Part shown: positions 48,279 through 56,774 of the stretch, in pieces
How positions within the stretch are numbered: position 1 is the first letter of the stretch
Layout: the number at the start of each line of letters is the position of its first letter
Assembly: GCF_012932375.1 (NCBI RefSeq)
Contig: NZ_JAAIIG010000002.1
Span: 248,001-312,000, forward strand
Length of the DNA stretch: 64,000 bases
Direction of reading: 5' to 3'
Origin: Bifidobacterium olomucense
GTDB taxonomy: Bacteria > Actinomycetota > Actinomycetes > Actinomycetales > Bifidobacteriaceae
The notes under the pieces: generated by a model
Told to the model about the DNA's origin: nothing
Seen by the model: the letters and a program-made list of their open reading frames with translations, nothing else
The model's database searches: none
Translations under genes and position numbers: made by a program

Positions 48279-49456
48279 CCTTCCCGCTCCTTGTCGCCAT
48301 ACGCCGCAACATCATGCAGTAACGACATCCATTGCGTAAGAATCATGGATTCATCGAAGCGTTCCGCGCCATCCTGCGCATGCTGCGAGAACCGTCGCCG
48401 CAGCGCATCGTCGTCCGTCAACGGCTCCATGGCGTCGGCCATTGCCGGCACCGACAGCCCCGCGATCAACCGTCCGTTCACATTGTCCGCAACGATGTCC
48501 GACGGACCGGTCGGGCAGTCGAACGCGACGATCGGCACACGATACGCTTTGGCCTCCAGCAACACCATCGGCAGTCCCTCGTAGCGCGAAGTGAGTACGA
48601 ACAGGGCAGCGCGGCGCATCCAACCGTCCATGTCGTCCGTTCGGCCGGCCAGGATCAGCCGACCATCCAAGTCGGCGTCCGCGATGCGCCGCTCAAGCAA
48701 CGCCCGCTCCTCGCCCTCGCCGAGAATCACCCACCGCCAATCGGAATGTTTCGGCAGCACCCGTGCGGCCACATCCACGAGCAGGTCGAAACCTTTCTGG
48801 CGGGTCAGACGTCCGGCACTGAGGATGAGCCGGGAGCTGTCGTCGTAAACCGGTGTCGGTGTGACGACCGGCATTGGATTGGCGATGGCAGCGACCGGGC
48901 AACGCGGCGTGAATCGACGTTCGTACAACGCACGGTCGGTGCCGGTGAGCGTCACGATCGCATCGGCCCGGCGTGCTGCCCAACGTCGCGTCAGCTTGCG
49001 GTATGGCACACCCGGATTGGTCAGGCAATTGAAATGCTCCCATGAGATGACCTGAACGCCAGCCAGACGTTTTACCGGCAACGCGTACATGTCAAGAATG
49101 CCGTCAATGTCGATCAGCACATCGATATGCTGCTGCCGAACGAGGGTGACCAACCGCCGCACAGTAGCGAAATAACGCCATATGCCATGCGAGACGGCCG
49201 GGTAGAGCGTGAAACGCCGTATGCGGGCATCAATGGGGAAAGCAGGCGCGGCACGTTCCTCGAACAGGCTCACGATAGAGATACGGGTCCGGGCGGCACC
49301 ACGGACGCCCTGACTGGAACGAGACGCATCAAACGCCTCGGCCAGAGCACCGGCAAGCCATGTGGCGACGCGCTCAGTGCCGCCCGAACGAGTGATGTCG
49401 CCGGAGAAGAACGCGATATGCGGTGCACGGCGACATGAAGCGCTACAGTCGTTCAT
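48275..49456 (-). CDS. GT4-family glycosyltransferase
   Basis: A 393-residue GT-B enzyme: PHIAFFSGDITRSGGTERVA at the acceptor domain, VQVISWEHFNCLTNPGVPYR, donor domain SRLILSAGRLTRQKGFDLLV, DWRWVILGEGEERALLERRI, and SRYEGLPMVLLEAKAYRVPI (E-x7-E) with DCPTGPSDIVADNVNGRLI. The start at 49456 overlaps the acetyltransferase stop as ATGA; an in-frame extension upstream lies inside that gene and is discarded. Confidence 0.91.
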   Translation of the reverse strand: MNDCSASCRRAPHIAFFSGDITRSGGTERVATWLAGALAEAFDASRSSQGVRGAARTRISIVSLFEERAAPAFPIDARIRRFTLYPAVSHGIWRYFATVRRLVTLVRQQHIDVLIDIDGILDMYALPVKRLAGVQVISWEHFNCLTNPGVPYRKLTRRWAARRADAIVTLTGTDRALYERRFTPRCPVAAIANPMPVVTPTPVYDDSSRLILSAGRLTRQKGFDLLVDVAARVLPKHSDWRWVILGEGEERALLERRIADADLDGRLILAGRTDDMDGWMRRAALFVLTSRYEGLPMVLLEAKAYRVPIVAFDCPTGPSDIVADNVNGRLIAGLSVPAMADAMEPLTDDDALRRRFSQHAQDGAERFDESMILTQWMSLLHDVAAYGDKEREG

Positions 49457-50082
49457 CTCAAGCCCTTCTCCCCGACCGCGTATTGGTCGTCGGATTCCAT
49501 TGGAGCCACAAGATGATGGCAATACCCCTCGGTGGCCCGGTCTCGCGCGATGATCTGTATCGGATTGCCGAGTGCGATGCTGTGGTCCGGTACATCGCGA
49601 TTGACGAAGGCATTCGGCGCGATCAGCACATCGTTGCCGATATGCACCGCGCCGACAATCACCGCGTTCGGCCCCACCCACACGCGATTGCCGAGCACGG
49701 GAGCACCACGACGGCTGCCACGGTTCTCCTGCCCGATGACGACACCGGGACTGAGATTCACGTTGCTGCCCAGCCGAGCCTGTTCATTGACGATGATCGT
49801 TCCTCGGTGTCCAAGAAACAGGCCTGCGCCGATGCGAGCGCCATAGCCGATCTGGAAACCGGTTTTGCGGGAGGCCACGAGCAGACGCAGCCGATACCAG
49901 CAATATGCCGGACCGTGTCGATGAGCTTGCGCCTTGCGCAGCAGACGGGTGTATCGGAATCCCCATTGCACCAACCACGTCCGTATCAGATCTTCGTTGG
50001 TGACGGAACCGGCATAACGGTAGCAGTCGGAGCGAATCAGGCGGTCCAGTTCACGAATGCCGCAATGTTCTTTCCTCATCAT
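49453..50082 (-). CDS. Serine acetyltransferase-like hexapeptide-repeat O-acetyltransferase
   Basis: A 209-residue protein. A helical N-terminus (IRELDRLIRSDCYRYAG, then WGFRYTRLLRKAQAHRHGPA) precedes a left-handed beta-helix: TGFQIGYGARIGAGLFLGHR, GTIIVNEQARLGSNVNLSPG, NRVWVGPNAVIVGAVHIGND, VLIAPNAFVNRDVPDHSIAL. GHRGTIIVNEQARLG matches the CysE-like active-site region seen in EPS acetyltransferases. It probably O-acetylates a sugar of the repeat unit rather than serine. ATGA overlaps at both ends. Confidence 0.87.
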   Translation of the reverse strand: MMRKEHCGIRELDRLIRSDCYRYAGSVTNEDLIRTWLVQWGFRYTRLLRKAQAHRHGPAYCWYRLRLLVASRKTGFQIGYGARIGAGLFLGHRGTIIVNEQARLGSNVNLSPGVVIGQENRGSRRGAPVLGNRVWVGPNAVIVGAVHIGNDVLIAPNAFVNRDVPDHSIALGNPIQIIARDRATEGYCHHLVAPMESDDQYAVGEKGLR

Positions 50083-51332
50083 TCACCGCCCTTCATCGCC
50101 AGCGGCACCGCCGTTCTCTCGTACCGGGTCGAGAAGCTGTTCACCCCGGCGACCGGCATCTGCTGATACCGGTTCAGCACCAGCAGATGCAGCACAGGGA
50201 AGGTGGCTGCTTCGTGGCGCGTCCATGAGCCAAAGTCAGGCTCGAAGATGAACGAAGCGAGCACATAGCCAAGGAACACGCATAGGGCGAGCAACAGCGC
50301 CGGGTCCCGGATCTCGTTGACCTGACGCAACAGATTCACCAAATATGCGCTCACCATGAGTTGGAATACGAAGAACGGCAGATAGTATGCTCCGCGCATC
50401 GCCAGTTCCACCGGAACCATCATGCGCAGCGCGTTGATCACATAATTGACCATGAATACCGGCAAGCCCTCGCCGGGCACCAGATTGCGTATATAGGTGG
50501 AGGAATCGGCGTTGCCGTCCATCACCTGATCGTAGCCATCACGCAACGTCATCACTTGTGCATAGTCAGCAGGCATCACACGGGCGGATACAGCCAGCAT
50601 CACCCCTACGGAAGCAATCATCAGTGCAATGATCGCCGCCACATGAGCCGACCCCAGCCGTTGTTTTTTGGCGCGGAATGCGAACAATATCGCATACACG
50701 GCCAGCACCAGTGCGGCGATCAGCACGTAATAGGCACGGAAAAACAGGCTTTCGGCATACAGAATCACCGCGGCGAGCACAATCCTCACGGCTGTACGCC
50801 GAATCGGCATGGTCAGCACCAGATACACAGCCAGGAAAACCATGAACTGGATGATGTCTTTGCCGATGGTGAACACGTAGATGTTCAGCAATCCCACCGT
50901 GGCCAGCAGGAACATCAGCTGCGCCATGTCCGGCGCGTCGGCGCGTAACATCAGCCACAGCATCACCACAGTGAAGATCACGCCCATGGACACCGACCAG
51001 CCGATCATCGTATCGATATCGAATACGTTGATTGCAGCGAACAGATCCGCGGCGATACGGTACGATCCTCCCCATGCGGCCAATGGGCTGGATTGGCCAG
51101 TGGACATGGCAAGAATGCGGTTGTTGTCGTAGAAGTATTTTGGCGGCAGTACGAATGCGACCATGAGTTTCGCCACAACCATCACCAGCGGAGTACCGAT
51201 GATAAGCAGGTTACGCATCCGCTCCCCCACGGCCGATCGACGCATTCGATGAGCGCGCCGATCATGGGAGGTCGTCACGTATTCATGCCGGTACTGGGGG
51301 CGCATTGACCGGGTGGCACGCCGATCATTCAT
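50079..51332 (-). CDS. Polytopic membrane protein, candidate EPS polymerase (Wzy/EpsG-like)
   Basis: About 417 residues with roughly 10-11 hydrophobic helices after a basic N-terminal tail: LLIIGTPLVMVVAKLMVAFV, GWSVSMGVIFTVVMLWLML, FMVFLAVYLVLTMPI, IVLAAVILYAESLFFRAYYV, AAIIALMIASVGVMLAVSAR. There is a large outer loop (MTLRDGYDQVMDGNADSSTY) and a late MVPVELAMRGAYYLPFFVFQ. Wzy proteins share topology rather than sequence; this is the only remaining polytopic protein in the operon, so polymerase is assigned by context. The start ATG 51332 overlaps the upstream stop by eight bases. Confidence 0.72.
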   Translation of the reverse strand: MNDRRATRSMRPQYRHEYVTTSHDRRAHRMRRSAVGERMRNLLIIGTPLVMVVAKLMVAFVLPPKYFYDNNRILAMSTGQSSPLAAWGGSYRIAADLFAAINVFDIDTMIGWSVSMGVIFTVVMLWLMLRADAPDMAQLMFLLATVGLLNIYVFTIGKDIIQFMVFLAVYLVLTMPIRRTAVRIVLAAVILYAESLFFRAYYVLIAALVLAVYAILFAFRAKKQRLGSAHVAAIIALMIASVGVMLAVSARVMPADYAQVMTLRDGYDQVMDGNADSSTYIRNLVPGEGLPVFMVNYVINALRMMVPVELAMRGAYYLPFFVFQLMVSAYLVNLLRQVNEIRDPALLLALCVFLGYVLASFIFEPDFGSWTRHEAATFPVLHLLVLNRYQQMPVAGVNSFSTRYERTAVPLAMKGGE

Positions 51333-53037
51333 CACGGTCGCCTTCCACTTCGGTCAGCGCCTTCAGATAGAAATCCTGCATCCGGCGCGCATTGGAGACG
51401 ATGTCATACCCGGCACGCGTCACCAGAGAAGCTCCTTCAATACGCCATGACGTGCCCTTGTTCGATCCGGCTTGGTCAAGAATGACCTGCGCCCAGCGAT
51501 CGGCTGGCTCGCACAATGCCAGCGAACGCACTCGACCGGTCACATCGCATTCGGCGGGCACAGCGCTGGAAATCACGCAGGGCAGACCGGCCGTCTGCGC
51601 CTCGATCATCGTGACCGGCAGTCCTTCATACAGGCTGGGCAGCACGAATACGTCCATGCCTTGCATAAGCCGTGGCACATCGCTGCGCACGCCCAGGAAA
51701 CGCACCGCGTCGGCGATGCCGAGACGTTCGGCCTTGCGCCGCATCTCATGCTTGAGCCGGTCGTCCTGTTCGCCGCCACCGATCAGCCATAGCACACTGT
51801 TCGGGTGCATGCGATGCACGGCCTCGAATACGTCCAATAGGAACGTATGGTTCTTCTGGGGGAAGAACCGGCCGACATGGCCCACCACCAGCATCTCGGA
51901 ATCCTCGACGCCGAGTTCGCGTCTGACTTGGGCGGCAATGTCGGGATCATACCGATATTGCGCGGTGTCTATGGCGTTGTGCAGCAACGTCATCTGCGAG
52001 CGCCGGGCGCGGCCGAACAGCCATTCGCCTGCTTCACGCCCGCATGCGAACTGATGCGTGGCATATTTGCCTAGGCGCAGACGCAGACGGAAATACTCGC
52101 GGAACACCAGTTTCGCATCAACACCACGTGGACGGTTGTGTGCATGGGCGATACGCACCGGAATTCCTTCTTCAGCCGCGATACGCAACGGGAAATAGCT
52201 GCGCTCCTCAAGATTGGAATGGATGATGCGATACTCGGGATGCTGTTTGAGGAATGCTCTGAACTCGCGCTTGTACCGGGCGAAGCTTTGCGGGTACATC
52301 GGGCACATGCGCCAGACTCGACCGCCAAGCTCTTCGAACTCATCCTCGTAGGCACCGCGCCACGGCCGGTTGACGAGCACGTCATATACGACTTTGCTGC
52401 GATCCATATGACGCAGATAGTTCATTGTCATGGTTTCCGCGCCGCCGCGATCCATCACCGTGTCCAGTACCAGCACCCGCACCGGGCCCGCACCGTGGGA
52501 GGCGGCATCTGCACCATTCGCCTGTTCGCCAGCTTCGGCAATGGGAGCGGAGAATGCGATGCGTTCGATCACGTTCTGTTTCGACAGTTTGACCAGCGAG
52601 CCGGAGGGGATGGAATGGTCGATGACGCAGCCGGCCCCGACCACGCAATTGTCGCCGATGGTCACACCTTTGAGAATGGTCGCGTTCGAGCCGATCCAGC
52701 AATGACGACCGATTCGTACCGGATCAATGCTGTATCCCTGATCCTTGAACGACATCTGGGGTTCGGAAAATCGATGGTTGTGGTCGTAGACGAGCACATT
52801 CTCACCGAACACCGTGCCGGCTCCGATACGAATCTCACGCATGGCATGCAATGCGCATCCGTTGTTGAAGAACACGTCATCGCCGATCACGATCCGGCCG
52901 TCACCGTCTACGGTGGCACGGAAGCCGTGACGCATATGCACGGCCTTGCCCCAGCGGATTTTGCGACCATAGATCAGTCGATACAGCAGTTTGGTCAGCA
53001 GTCCGACGAGACGATACCACATCTTGACCAGCGTCAT
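51325..53037 (-). CDS. Bifunctional hexapeptide acetyltransferase-GT4 glycosyltransferase fusion
   Basis: A 570-residue single reading frame with two domains. Residues 1 to about 165 form a left-handed beta-helix acetyltransferase: GRIVIGDDVFFNNGCALHAM, IRIGAGTVFGENVLVYDHNH, RIGRHCWIGSNATILKGVTI, GDNCVVGAGCVIDHSIPSGS. After a polar linker (about 170-190), a GT4 transferase follows: VRVLVLDTVMDRGGAETMTM, MLVVGHVGRFFPQKNHTFLL, VLWLIGGGEQDDRLKHEMRR, and PSLYEGLPVTMIEAQTAGLP (E-x7-E). No stop or RBS separates the domains. ATG 53037 overlaps the upstream stop as ATGA. It could acetylate the sugar that it transfers. Confidence 0.9.
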   Translation of the reverse strand: MTLVKMWYRLVGLLTKLLYRLIYGRKIRWGKAVHMRHGFRATVDGDGRIVIGDDVFFNNGCALHAMREIRIGAGTVFGENVLVYDHNHRFSEPQMSFKDQGYSIDPVRIGRHCWIGSNATILKGVTIGDNCVVGAGCVIDHSIPSGSLVKLSKQNVIERIAFSAPIAEAGEQANGADAASHGAGPVRVLVLDTVMDRGGAETMTMNYLRHMDRSKVVYDVLVNRPWRGAYEDEFEELGGRVWRMCPMYPQSFARYKREFRAFLKQHPEYRIIHSNLEERSYFPLRIAAEEGIPVRIAHAHNRPRGVDAKLVFREYFRLRLRLGKYATHQFACGREAGEWLFGRARRSQMTLLHNAIDTAQYRYDPDIAAQVRRELGVEDSEMLVVGHVGRFFPQKNHTFLLDVFEAVHRMHPNSVLWLIGGGEQDDRLKHEMRRKAERLGIADAVRFLGVRSDVPRLMQGMDVFVLPSLYEGLPVTMIEAQTAGLPCVISSAVPAECDVTGRVRSLALCEPADRWAQVILDQAGSNKGTSWRIEGASLVTRAGYDIVSNARRMQDFYLKALTEVEGDRDE

Positions 53038-54323
53038 TGCTCCCCCGTTTCCGTCACGAAACGTGTCTTGTTCCATTTCGCGACTGCTGTGAACGAGGAC
53101 GACGCGGATCCATACCGTATGGATTCGTGCCGTACGGCCTTATCCTGCACCGACTCATACTGTTCGGTAATATCCGTCAACATGTTCTCGATGCGGAATC
53201 GCGTGCTGAAGTCCTTACGAATGTCATCCGCTGTAGGTGGGTTCATCAGCAGACGCTCCACTGCCGCGGCCCCGGCATCGACATCCTCCACCGGGAACGT
53301 CCAACCATTAACCCCTTCCCGGACAACGTCTTCGTTACCGGTCACAGCGCTTGCCGCAATCGGCACACCGGCACGAACCGATTCGATAAGCGAATACGGT
53401 AGACCCTCATACAAGGAGCACAGCAGAGACACATCGAATGCGCCTACGATCAGGTCAGCGTCATCCCGTTCACCGAGAAAATGCACATTATGTTCGATGC
53501 CGCTTTCGATGCAGAATGCGCGTACTTCGGATTCCAACGGACCGGATCCTACAAACGCAACGTGTACGTGAGCATCATGCGCAATCAGCCGCTGGGCGAT
53601 ACGTGCCGCCGTCATCGGACATTTCTGGTCCACCAGACGCGCCACGACCCCGACGATAGGAACATGCTGAGGCAGACCAAGCCGCTCCCGTATCACGGTT
53701 TTGTGAGGTAACATGACGTCAGTCAACCCATTGATCACCACATGGAATCGGTCCGGCCGGCCCAAGCGATGCTTCAACGCTTCACGGCGTTCCCCGGCGG
53801 ACACATTCAAGGTGCGCGTAGTGGCCACGCGCGCCAATATCAACTCCACCGCCACATACAGATGCCGTTTCCATGACTTCACCTGTGGCGATTGAAACGC
53901 ATAGGCGTGCGGCGTATAGAACACGGCAGGCACGCGGCATAGCCACGCCGCCGTACGCCCTATCGCCCCACCTTTCGTACTGTGGCAATGCACGATATCC
54001 GGACGGACACGACGAATCACGCGCACCGTTTCGATAAACGCCCGCAGATCACGCACGGGATCGATTTCCCGGCATAGATCGTCGCATCCGATCAGATGGG
54101 CGCACTGTTGCAGTTGTGCAATGCGCGATCTGAAATACGCATCCACACGTCCTGTGCCATAGAGCAACGTCGCATCGAATCGTGAATGGTCAAGTCCGGC
54201 TATCAGATCGGCCACATGCCGTCCGCAACCGCCCATGGCTTCTTGGACGATCAGTACACGCAGTCGGGCGTCTCCACGATCAGCGACTGCCGTGCCGTCA
54301 TGCCTCTTCGTCGTGTTCATCAT
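53034..54323 (-). CDS. GT4-family glycosyltransferase (EpsD-like)
   Basis: A 429-residue GT-B enzyme. N-terminus: LRVLIVQEAMGGCGRHVADL, then IRRVRPDIVHCHSTKGGAIG and VPAVFYTPHAYAFQSPQ, typical of the enzymes that extend the first lipid-linked sugar. Donor domain: VPIVGVVARLVDQKCPMTAA, VHVAFVGSGPLESEVRAFCI, SLYEGLPYSLIESVRAGVPI (E-x7-E) and GNEDVVREGVNGWTFPVEDV. The C-terminal 40 residues are an unusual polar tail. It overlaps the kinase gene upstream as ATGA. As the first glycosyltransferase in the operon it may act second in assembly. Confidence 0.91.
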   Translation of the reverse strand: MMNTTKRHDGTAVADRGDARLRVLIVQEAMGGCGRHVADLIAGLDHSRFDATLLYGTGRVDAYFRSRIAQLQQCAHLIGCDDLCREIDPVRDLRAFIETVRVIRRVRPDIVHCHSTKGGAIGRTAAWLCRVPAVFYTPHAYAFQSPQVKSWKRHLYVAVELILARVATTRTLNVSAGERREALKHRLGRPDRFHVVINGLTDVMLPHKTVIRERLGLPQHVPIVGVVARLVDQKCPMTAARIAQRLIAHDAHVHVAFVGSGPLESEVRAFCIESGIEHNVHFLGERDDADLIVGAFDVSLLCSLYEGLPYSLIESVRAGVPIAASAVTGNEDVVREGVNGWTFPVEDVDAGAAAVERLLMNPPTADDIRKDFSTRFRIENMLTDITEQYESVQDKAVRHESIRYGSASSSFTAVAKWNKTRFVTETGEQ

Positions 54324-55867
54324 GGTCTCCCGGTCAAGGCACCGGCCGCCAATTGGTCAGCCGGCGCAACCGTGGGGCCGTTTCTGGTTTCGGGGATAGG
54401 ACCGATCTCGGGATGAGCCTCACGCTCGTTTCCGCTACGGCGCTTCGTCCCTCCGTAGTATTTGTCATGGGTTTTCACCGCCCCACGGTCCTGATCGGCG
54501 AAATTCCAGATAACGCCCACAGGCTGTACGTTGATGATTTCAAATTCGCGGTCCATGTCCCGCAGCTGGGAACGATCGGACAGGCCTCGCCCAGCGACCA
54601 GCACCAGTTTCGCTCCTTCTTTGGCGAATACGGCGGCATCGTTGGCCACCGTCATCGGTTCGGCGTCCACGATCACCCATTCGTATTGCCGAGATACCTC
54701 GTGCAGCAAGGTGCGCATGGATTGGGAGTTGATCAGAATTCCGGGGTTGGCTACTCGCCGGCCCGCAGGCAGCACGTGGAATCCCGGTTTCCAATACTGT
54801 CTTGCGGCGGAGCGCATATCGACCTGACCGGTCAGCAGGTGGCTCAATCCCACCTCATCGGCCAGGCCAAGCCGCTGCGCGATGGACGGGTGACGGAAAT
54901 CCGCGCCGATAAGCAGCACCCTGCGCCCCTGTTCGGCGAATGCCGCCGCCAGTTCGATCGACAGCGTCGTCTTGCCTTCGCCCGGGCCATACGACGCGAT
55001 GACGAACACATTGGACAATTCGGTGCGATCGGGAACCACGAAGGTCAGGTTGGAGGCGATGCGCCGGATCATCTCCGCCTCCAAGGTGTCGGAGGACCGA
55101 ATGATCACGGGGACACCCGGTTGGAAGGATGACGACTTGGGTACCGTGCCCAACAATGGCGCGTGCAGCAGCCGTTGCACCTCGGATGCCCGTCGAATCC
55201 TGTTGTCGCACAGTTCACGAACGATGCCGGCGAAACATGCCAACGCGCACGCGGCCAGTCCCCCGACGCCGATGATCGCCTTGGTGTTCGGAGATGACGG
55301 TGTCTTTTCCGCCTCGGCCTTGTTCACGATGGACAATCGCAAGTGGGAGGGAATGTACAGGTTCGTATCGCTGCGATTCGGCGACGCCAGCTGACTGGCC
55401 AAGCTCGATGCAGCGGCGTTCGCGATGTCCGCCGCATGCTGCGCCTGCTCGTCCGTGGCGGTGATCGTGACGAAATATCCGTCGGACACGGCTGCGCTCA
55501 GGCTCTTCTCCAGTCCTTGGGATGACGGCAAACCAAGCTGGTCAGCCGCACCATCCAGCACAGCCGGCGTAGTGACCAGCGCGGGGATCAACGACAACTG
55601 CTGGTTCACATATTCGCTTGGCGTGTATTGGAATGACGAGTCTCCGATTACGCCCGAAGTTGCCGGCTCACTGGCTCCGGTGTCATCCACCGGACCATCG
55701 GCGGCGGCGCCCTCCCCGCTGAAGCTGATGTACACGCGCGTCGTCGCGGAATACACCGGCACCTGCACATAGAGGTATACGGCAATAACGGCAGCCGCCG
55801 CGATCAGCACCACCAGCTCGAATCTCCACCGTCTGCGGAGCGTAGAGATTATGTCCTGAATGCTCAT
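54320..55867 (-). CDS. Wzz chain-length determinant fused to a BY-kinase-like ATPase
   Basis: A 515-residue membrane protein controlling EPS chain length and export. The N-terminal Wzz part has TM1 (FELVVLIAAAAVIAVYLYVQ), an outer domain, and TM2 (IIGVGGLAACALACFAGIV). The cytoplasmic kinase-like part has Walker A ASYGPGEGKTTLSIELAAAF, Walker A' VLLIGADFRHPS and Walker B WVIVDAEPMTVANDAAV. The usual Walker A' is LLIDADxRxP; here Gly replaces the first Asp. The C-terminus carries just one tyrosine pair (KYYGG) instead of a cluster. It overlaps both neighbours as ATGA. Confidence 0.9.
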   Translation of the reverse strand: MSIQDIISTLRRRWRFELVVLIAAAAVIAVYLYVQVPVYSATTRVYISFSGEGAAADGPVDDTGASEPATSGVIGDSSFQYTPSEYVNQQLSLIPALVTTPAVLDGAADQLGLPSSQGLEKSLSAAVSDGYFVTITATDEQAQHAADIANAAASSLASQLASPNRSDTNLYIPSHLRLSIVNKAEAEKTPSSPNTKAIIGVGGLAACALACFAGIVRELCDNRIRRASEVQRLLHAPLLGTVPKSSSFQPGVPVIIRSSDTLEAEMIRRIASNLTFVVPDRTELSNVFVIASYGPGEGKTTLSIELAAAFAEQGRRVLLIGADFRHPSIAQRLGLADEVGLSHLLTGQVDMRSAARQYWKPGFHVLPAGRRVANPGILINSQSMRTLLHEVSRQYEWVIVDAEPMTVANDAAVFAKEGAKLVLVAGRGLSDRSQLRDMDREFEIINVQPVGVIWNFADQDRGAVKTHDKYYGGTKRRSGNEREAHPEIGPIPETRNGPTVAPADQLAAGALTGRP

Positions 55868-56367
55868 GATGCACGCTCCGCCCCTGTCCCGGCATCGGAA
55901 TCTTGATCGAGCATGTCCGTATGGATGGAGCGTCCGGATAGTCCCGCACGCCTCAACTTGCGATAATCCGCATGCAATTGATTGAGCTGGTCCTCCAGCG
56001 CCTGGATTCTGCGTGCCTGCAGCACGATGATGCGTTCGTCTTCCTTCACCCGCTGGCGCAGTTGCGATTCGTTTTCAACGCCTGATGTCATCGAACGGTG
56101 ACGATAATCGTTATGTGCGCCGGACGCTACGCCATCATTGCGCCATCGGGCGATGCACCGTTCGATGCGCTTGTGGCCGATGATCTCCGGGCCAAGTCCG
56201 GCCTCGCGAAAAATCTTGGTACTGGATTCGCCGTTCCAATATCGACGCATGCATTCCTCACGAAACGCCATGGTATATGTGATTCGCGTTTCGGTGACTC
56301 GTGAAACCGCAGCGAGCGAACGCAGATATCGGCGCTCCTCGTCGGTGAACCTGCCGCTAGCCATCAT
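55864..56367 (-). CDS. Small HTH-domain protein, first gene of the EPS operon
   Basis: A 167-residue protein. Residues 1-80 are helical: FTDEERRYLRSLAAVSRVTE, ITYTMAFREECMRRYWNGES, STKIFREAGLGPEIIGHKRI, ERCIARWR, which read as a helix-turn-helix of the kind found in transposase OrfA-like and orphan HTH proteins. Residues about 100-145 form a probable coiled coil (LRQRVKEDERIIVLQARRIQ, ALEDQLNQLHADYRKLRRAG). No transposase partner or inverted repeats are present. Being co-transcribed with the EPS genes (ATGA overlap with wzz), it may regulate the operon. Start 56367 or 56364. Confidence 0.72.
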   Translation of the reverse strand: MMASGRFTDEERRYLRSLAAVSRVTETRITYTMAFREECMRRYWNGESSTKIFREAGLGPEIIGHKRIERCIARWRNDGVASGAHNDYRHRSMTSGVENESQLRQRVKEDERIIVLQARRIQALEDQLNQLHADYRKLRRAGLSGRSIHTDMLDQDSDAGTGAERAS

Positions 56368-56723
56368 GAACCCCTATGCACAGCAAGATACGAAGATTCC
56401 CGATTGCCGAACGACGGTAGATGCCCTTATAACAGGCGTTTGTATTTCTGGAAGGAAGGATGCCATAAAAAGCACCCCCCCCCCGAGCAATTTCATATCG
56501 ACAACACATGATATTCACCACTCGTTCCCGCTCGTACCAACATCGGGGCCAAAAGTTAAGAGACGTACTACTGTAACCCTTCAGCTCTGTTTTCGGGGGT
56601 ATGGGGCTTGACAGGTATTGCAATTATTGGCGTGTCCATAAGGGGGATAAACCGTCGAAATATGAGACATGACATATGCCTGACCGTTCATGCCAGCGGT
56701 TGCCGAGTGTCGATAGGTATAAA
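56368..56723 (-). promoter_or_regulatory. EPS operon upstream region with a G10 homopolymer tract
   Basis: There is no convincing gene in these 356 bases. On the minus strand a run of ten G (56484-56475) is preceded by TTGCTC (56490-56485) and followed by TGCTTTT and TATGGC (56467-56462). If TTGCTC and TATGGC are the -35 and -10, the spacer is exactly 17 bases and contains the whole tract. This would give a transcript leader of about 90 bases before the HTH gene. The rest of the region is less GC-rich than its surroundings. Promoter assignment is inference. Confidence 0.55.
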
Positions 56724-56756
56724 ATATGGCCTGCACGTCAAGCGTGCAGGCCATAT
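56724..56756 (-). terminator. Terminator of the nicotinamidase-like gene
   Basis: ATATGGCCTGCACG (56724-56737) and CGTGCAGGCCATAT (56743-56756) form a perfect 14-bp stem with a 5-base loop; the minus strand continues TTTTA. It lies 19 bases after the stop codon and insulates the NrtR-linked genes from the EPS operon. Confidence 0.85.
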
Positions 56757-56774
56757 AGCCAAGAAAGGCACCGA

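Noticed and set aside
55864..56367. Insertion-sequence OrfA
   Set aside because: Although the HTH resembles transposase OrfA proteins, there is no orfB, no terminal inverted repeats and no target duplication, and the gene is coupled to wzz.
56357..56623. An 88-codon minus-strand frame spanning the G tract
   Set aside because: No family resemblance, no clear RBS, and it runs into the start of the HTH gene; recorded only as context for slippage.
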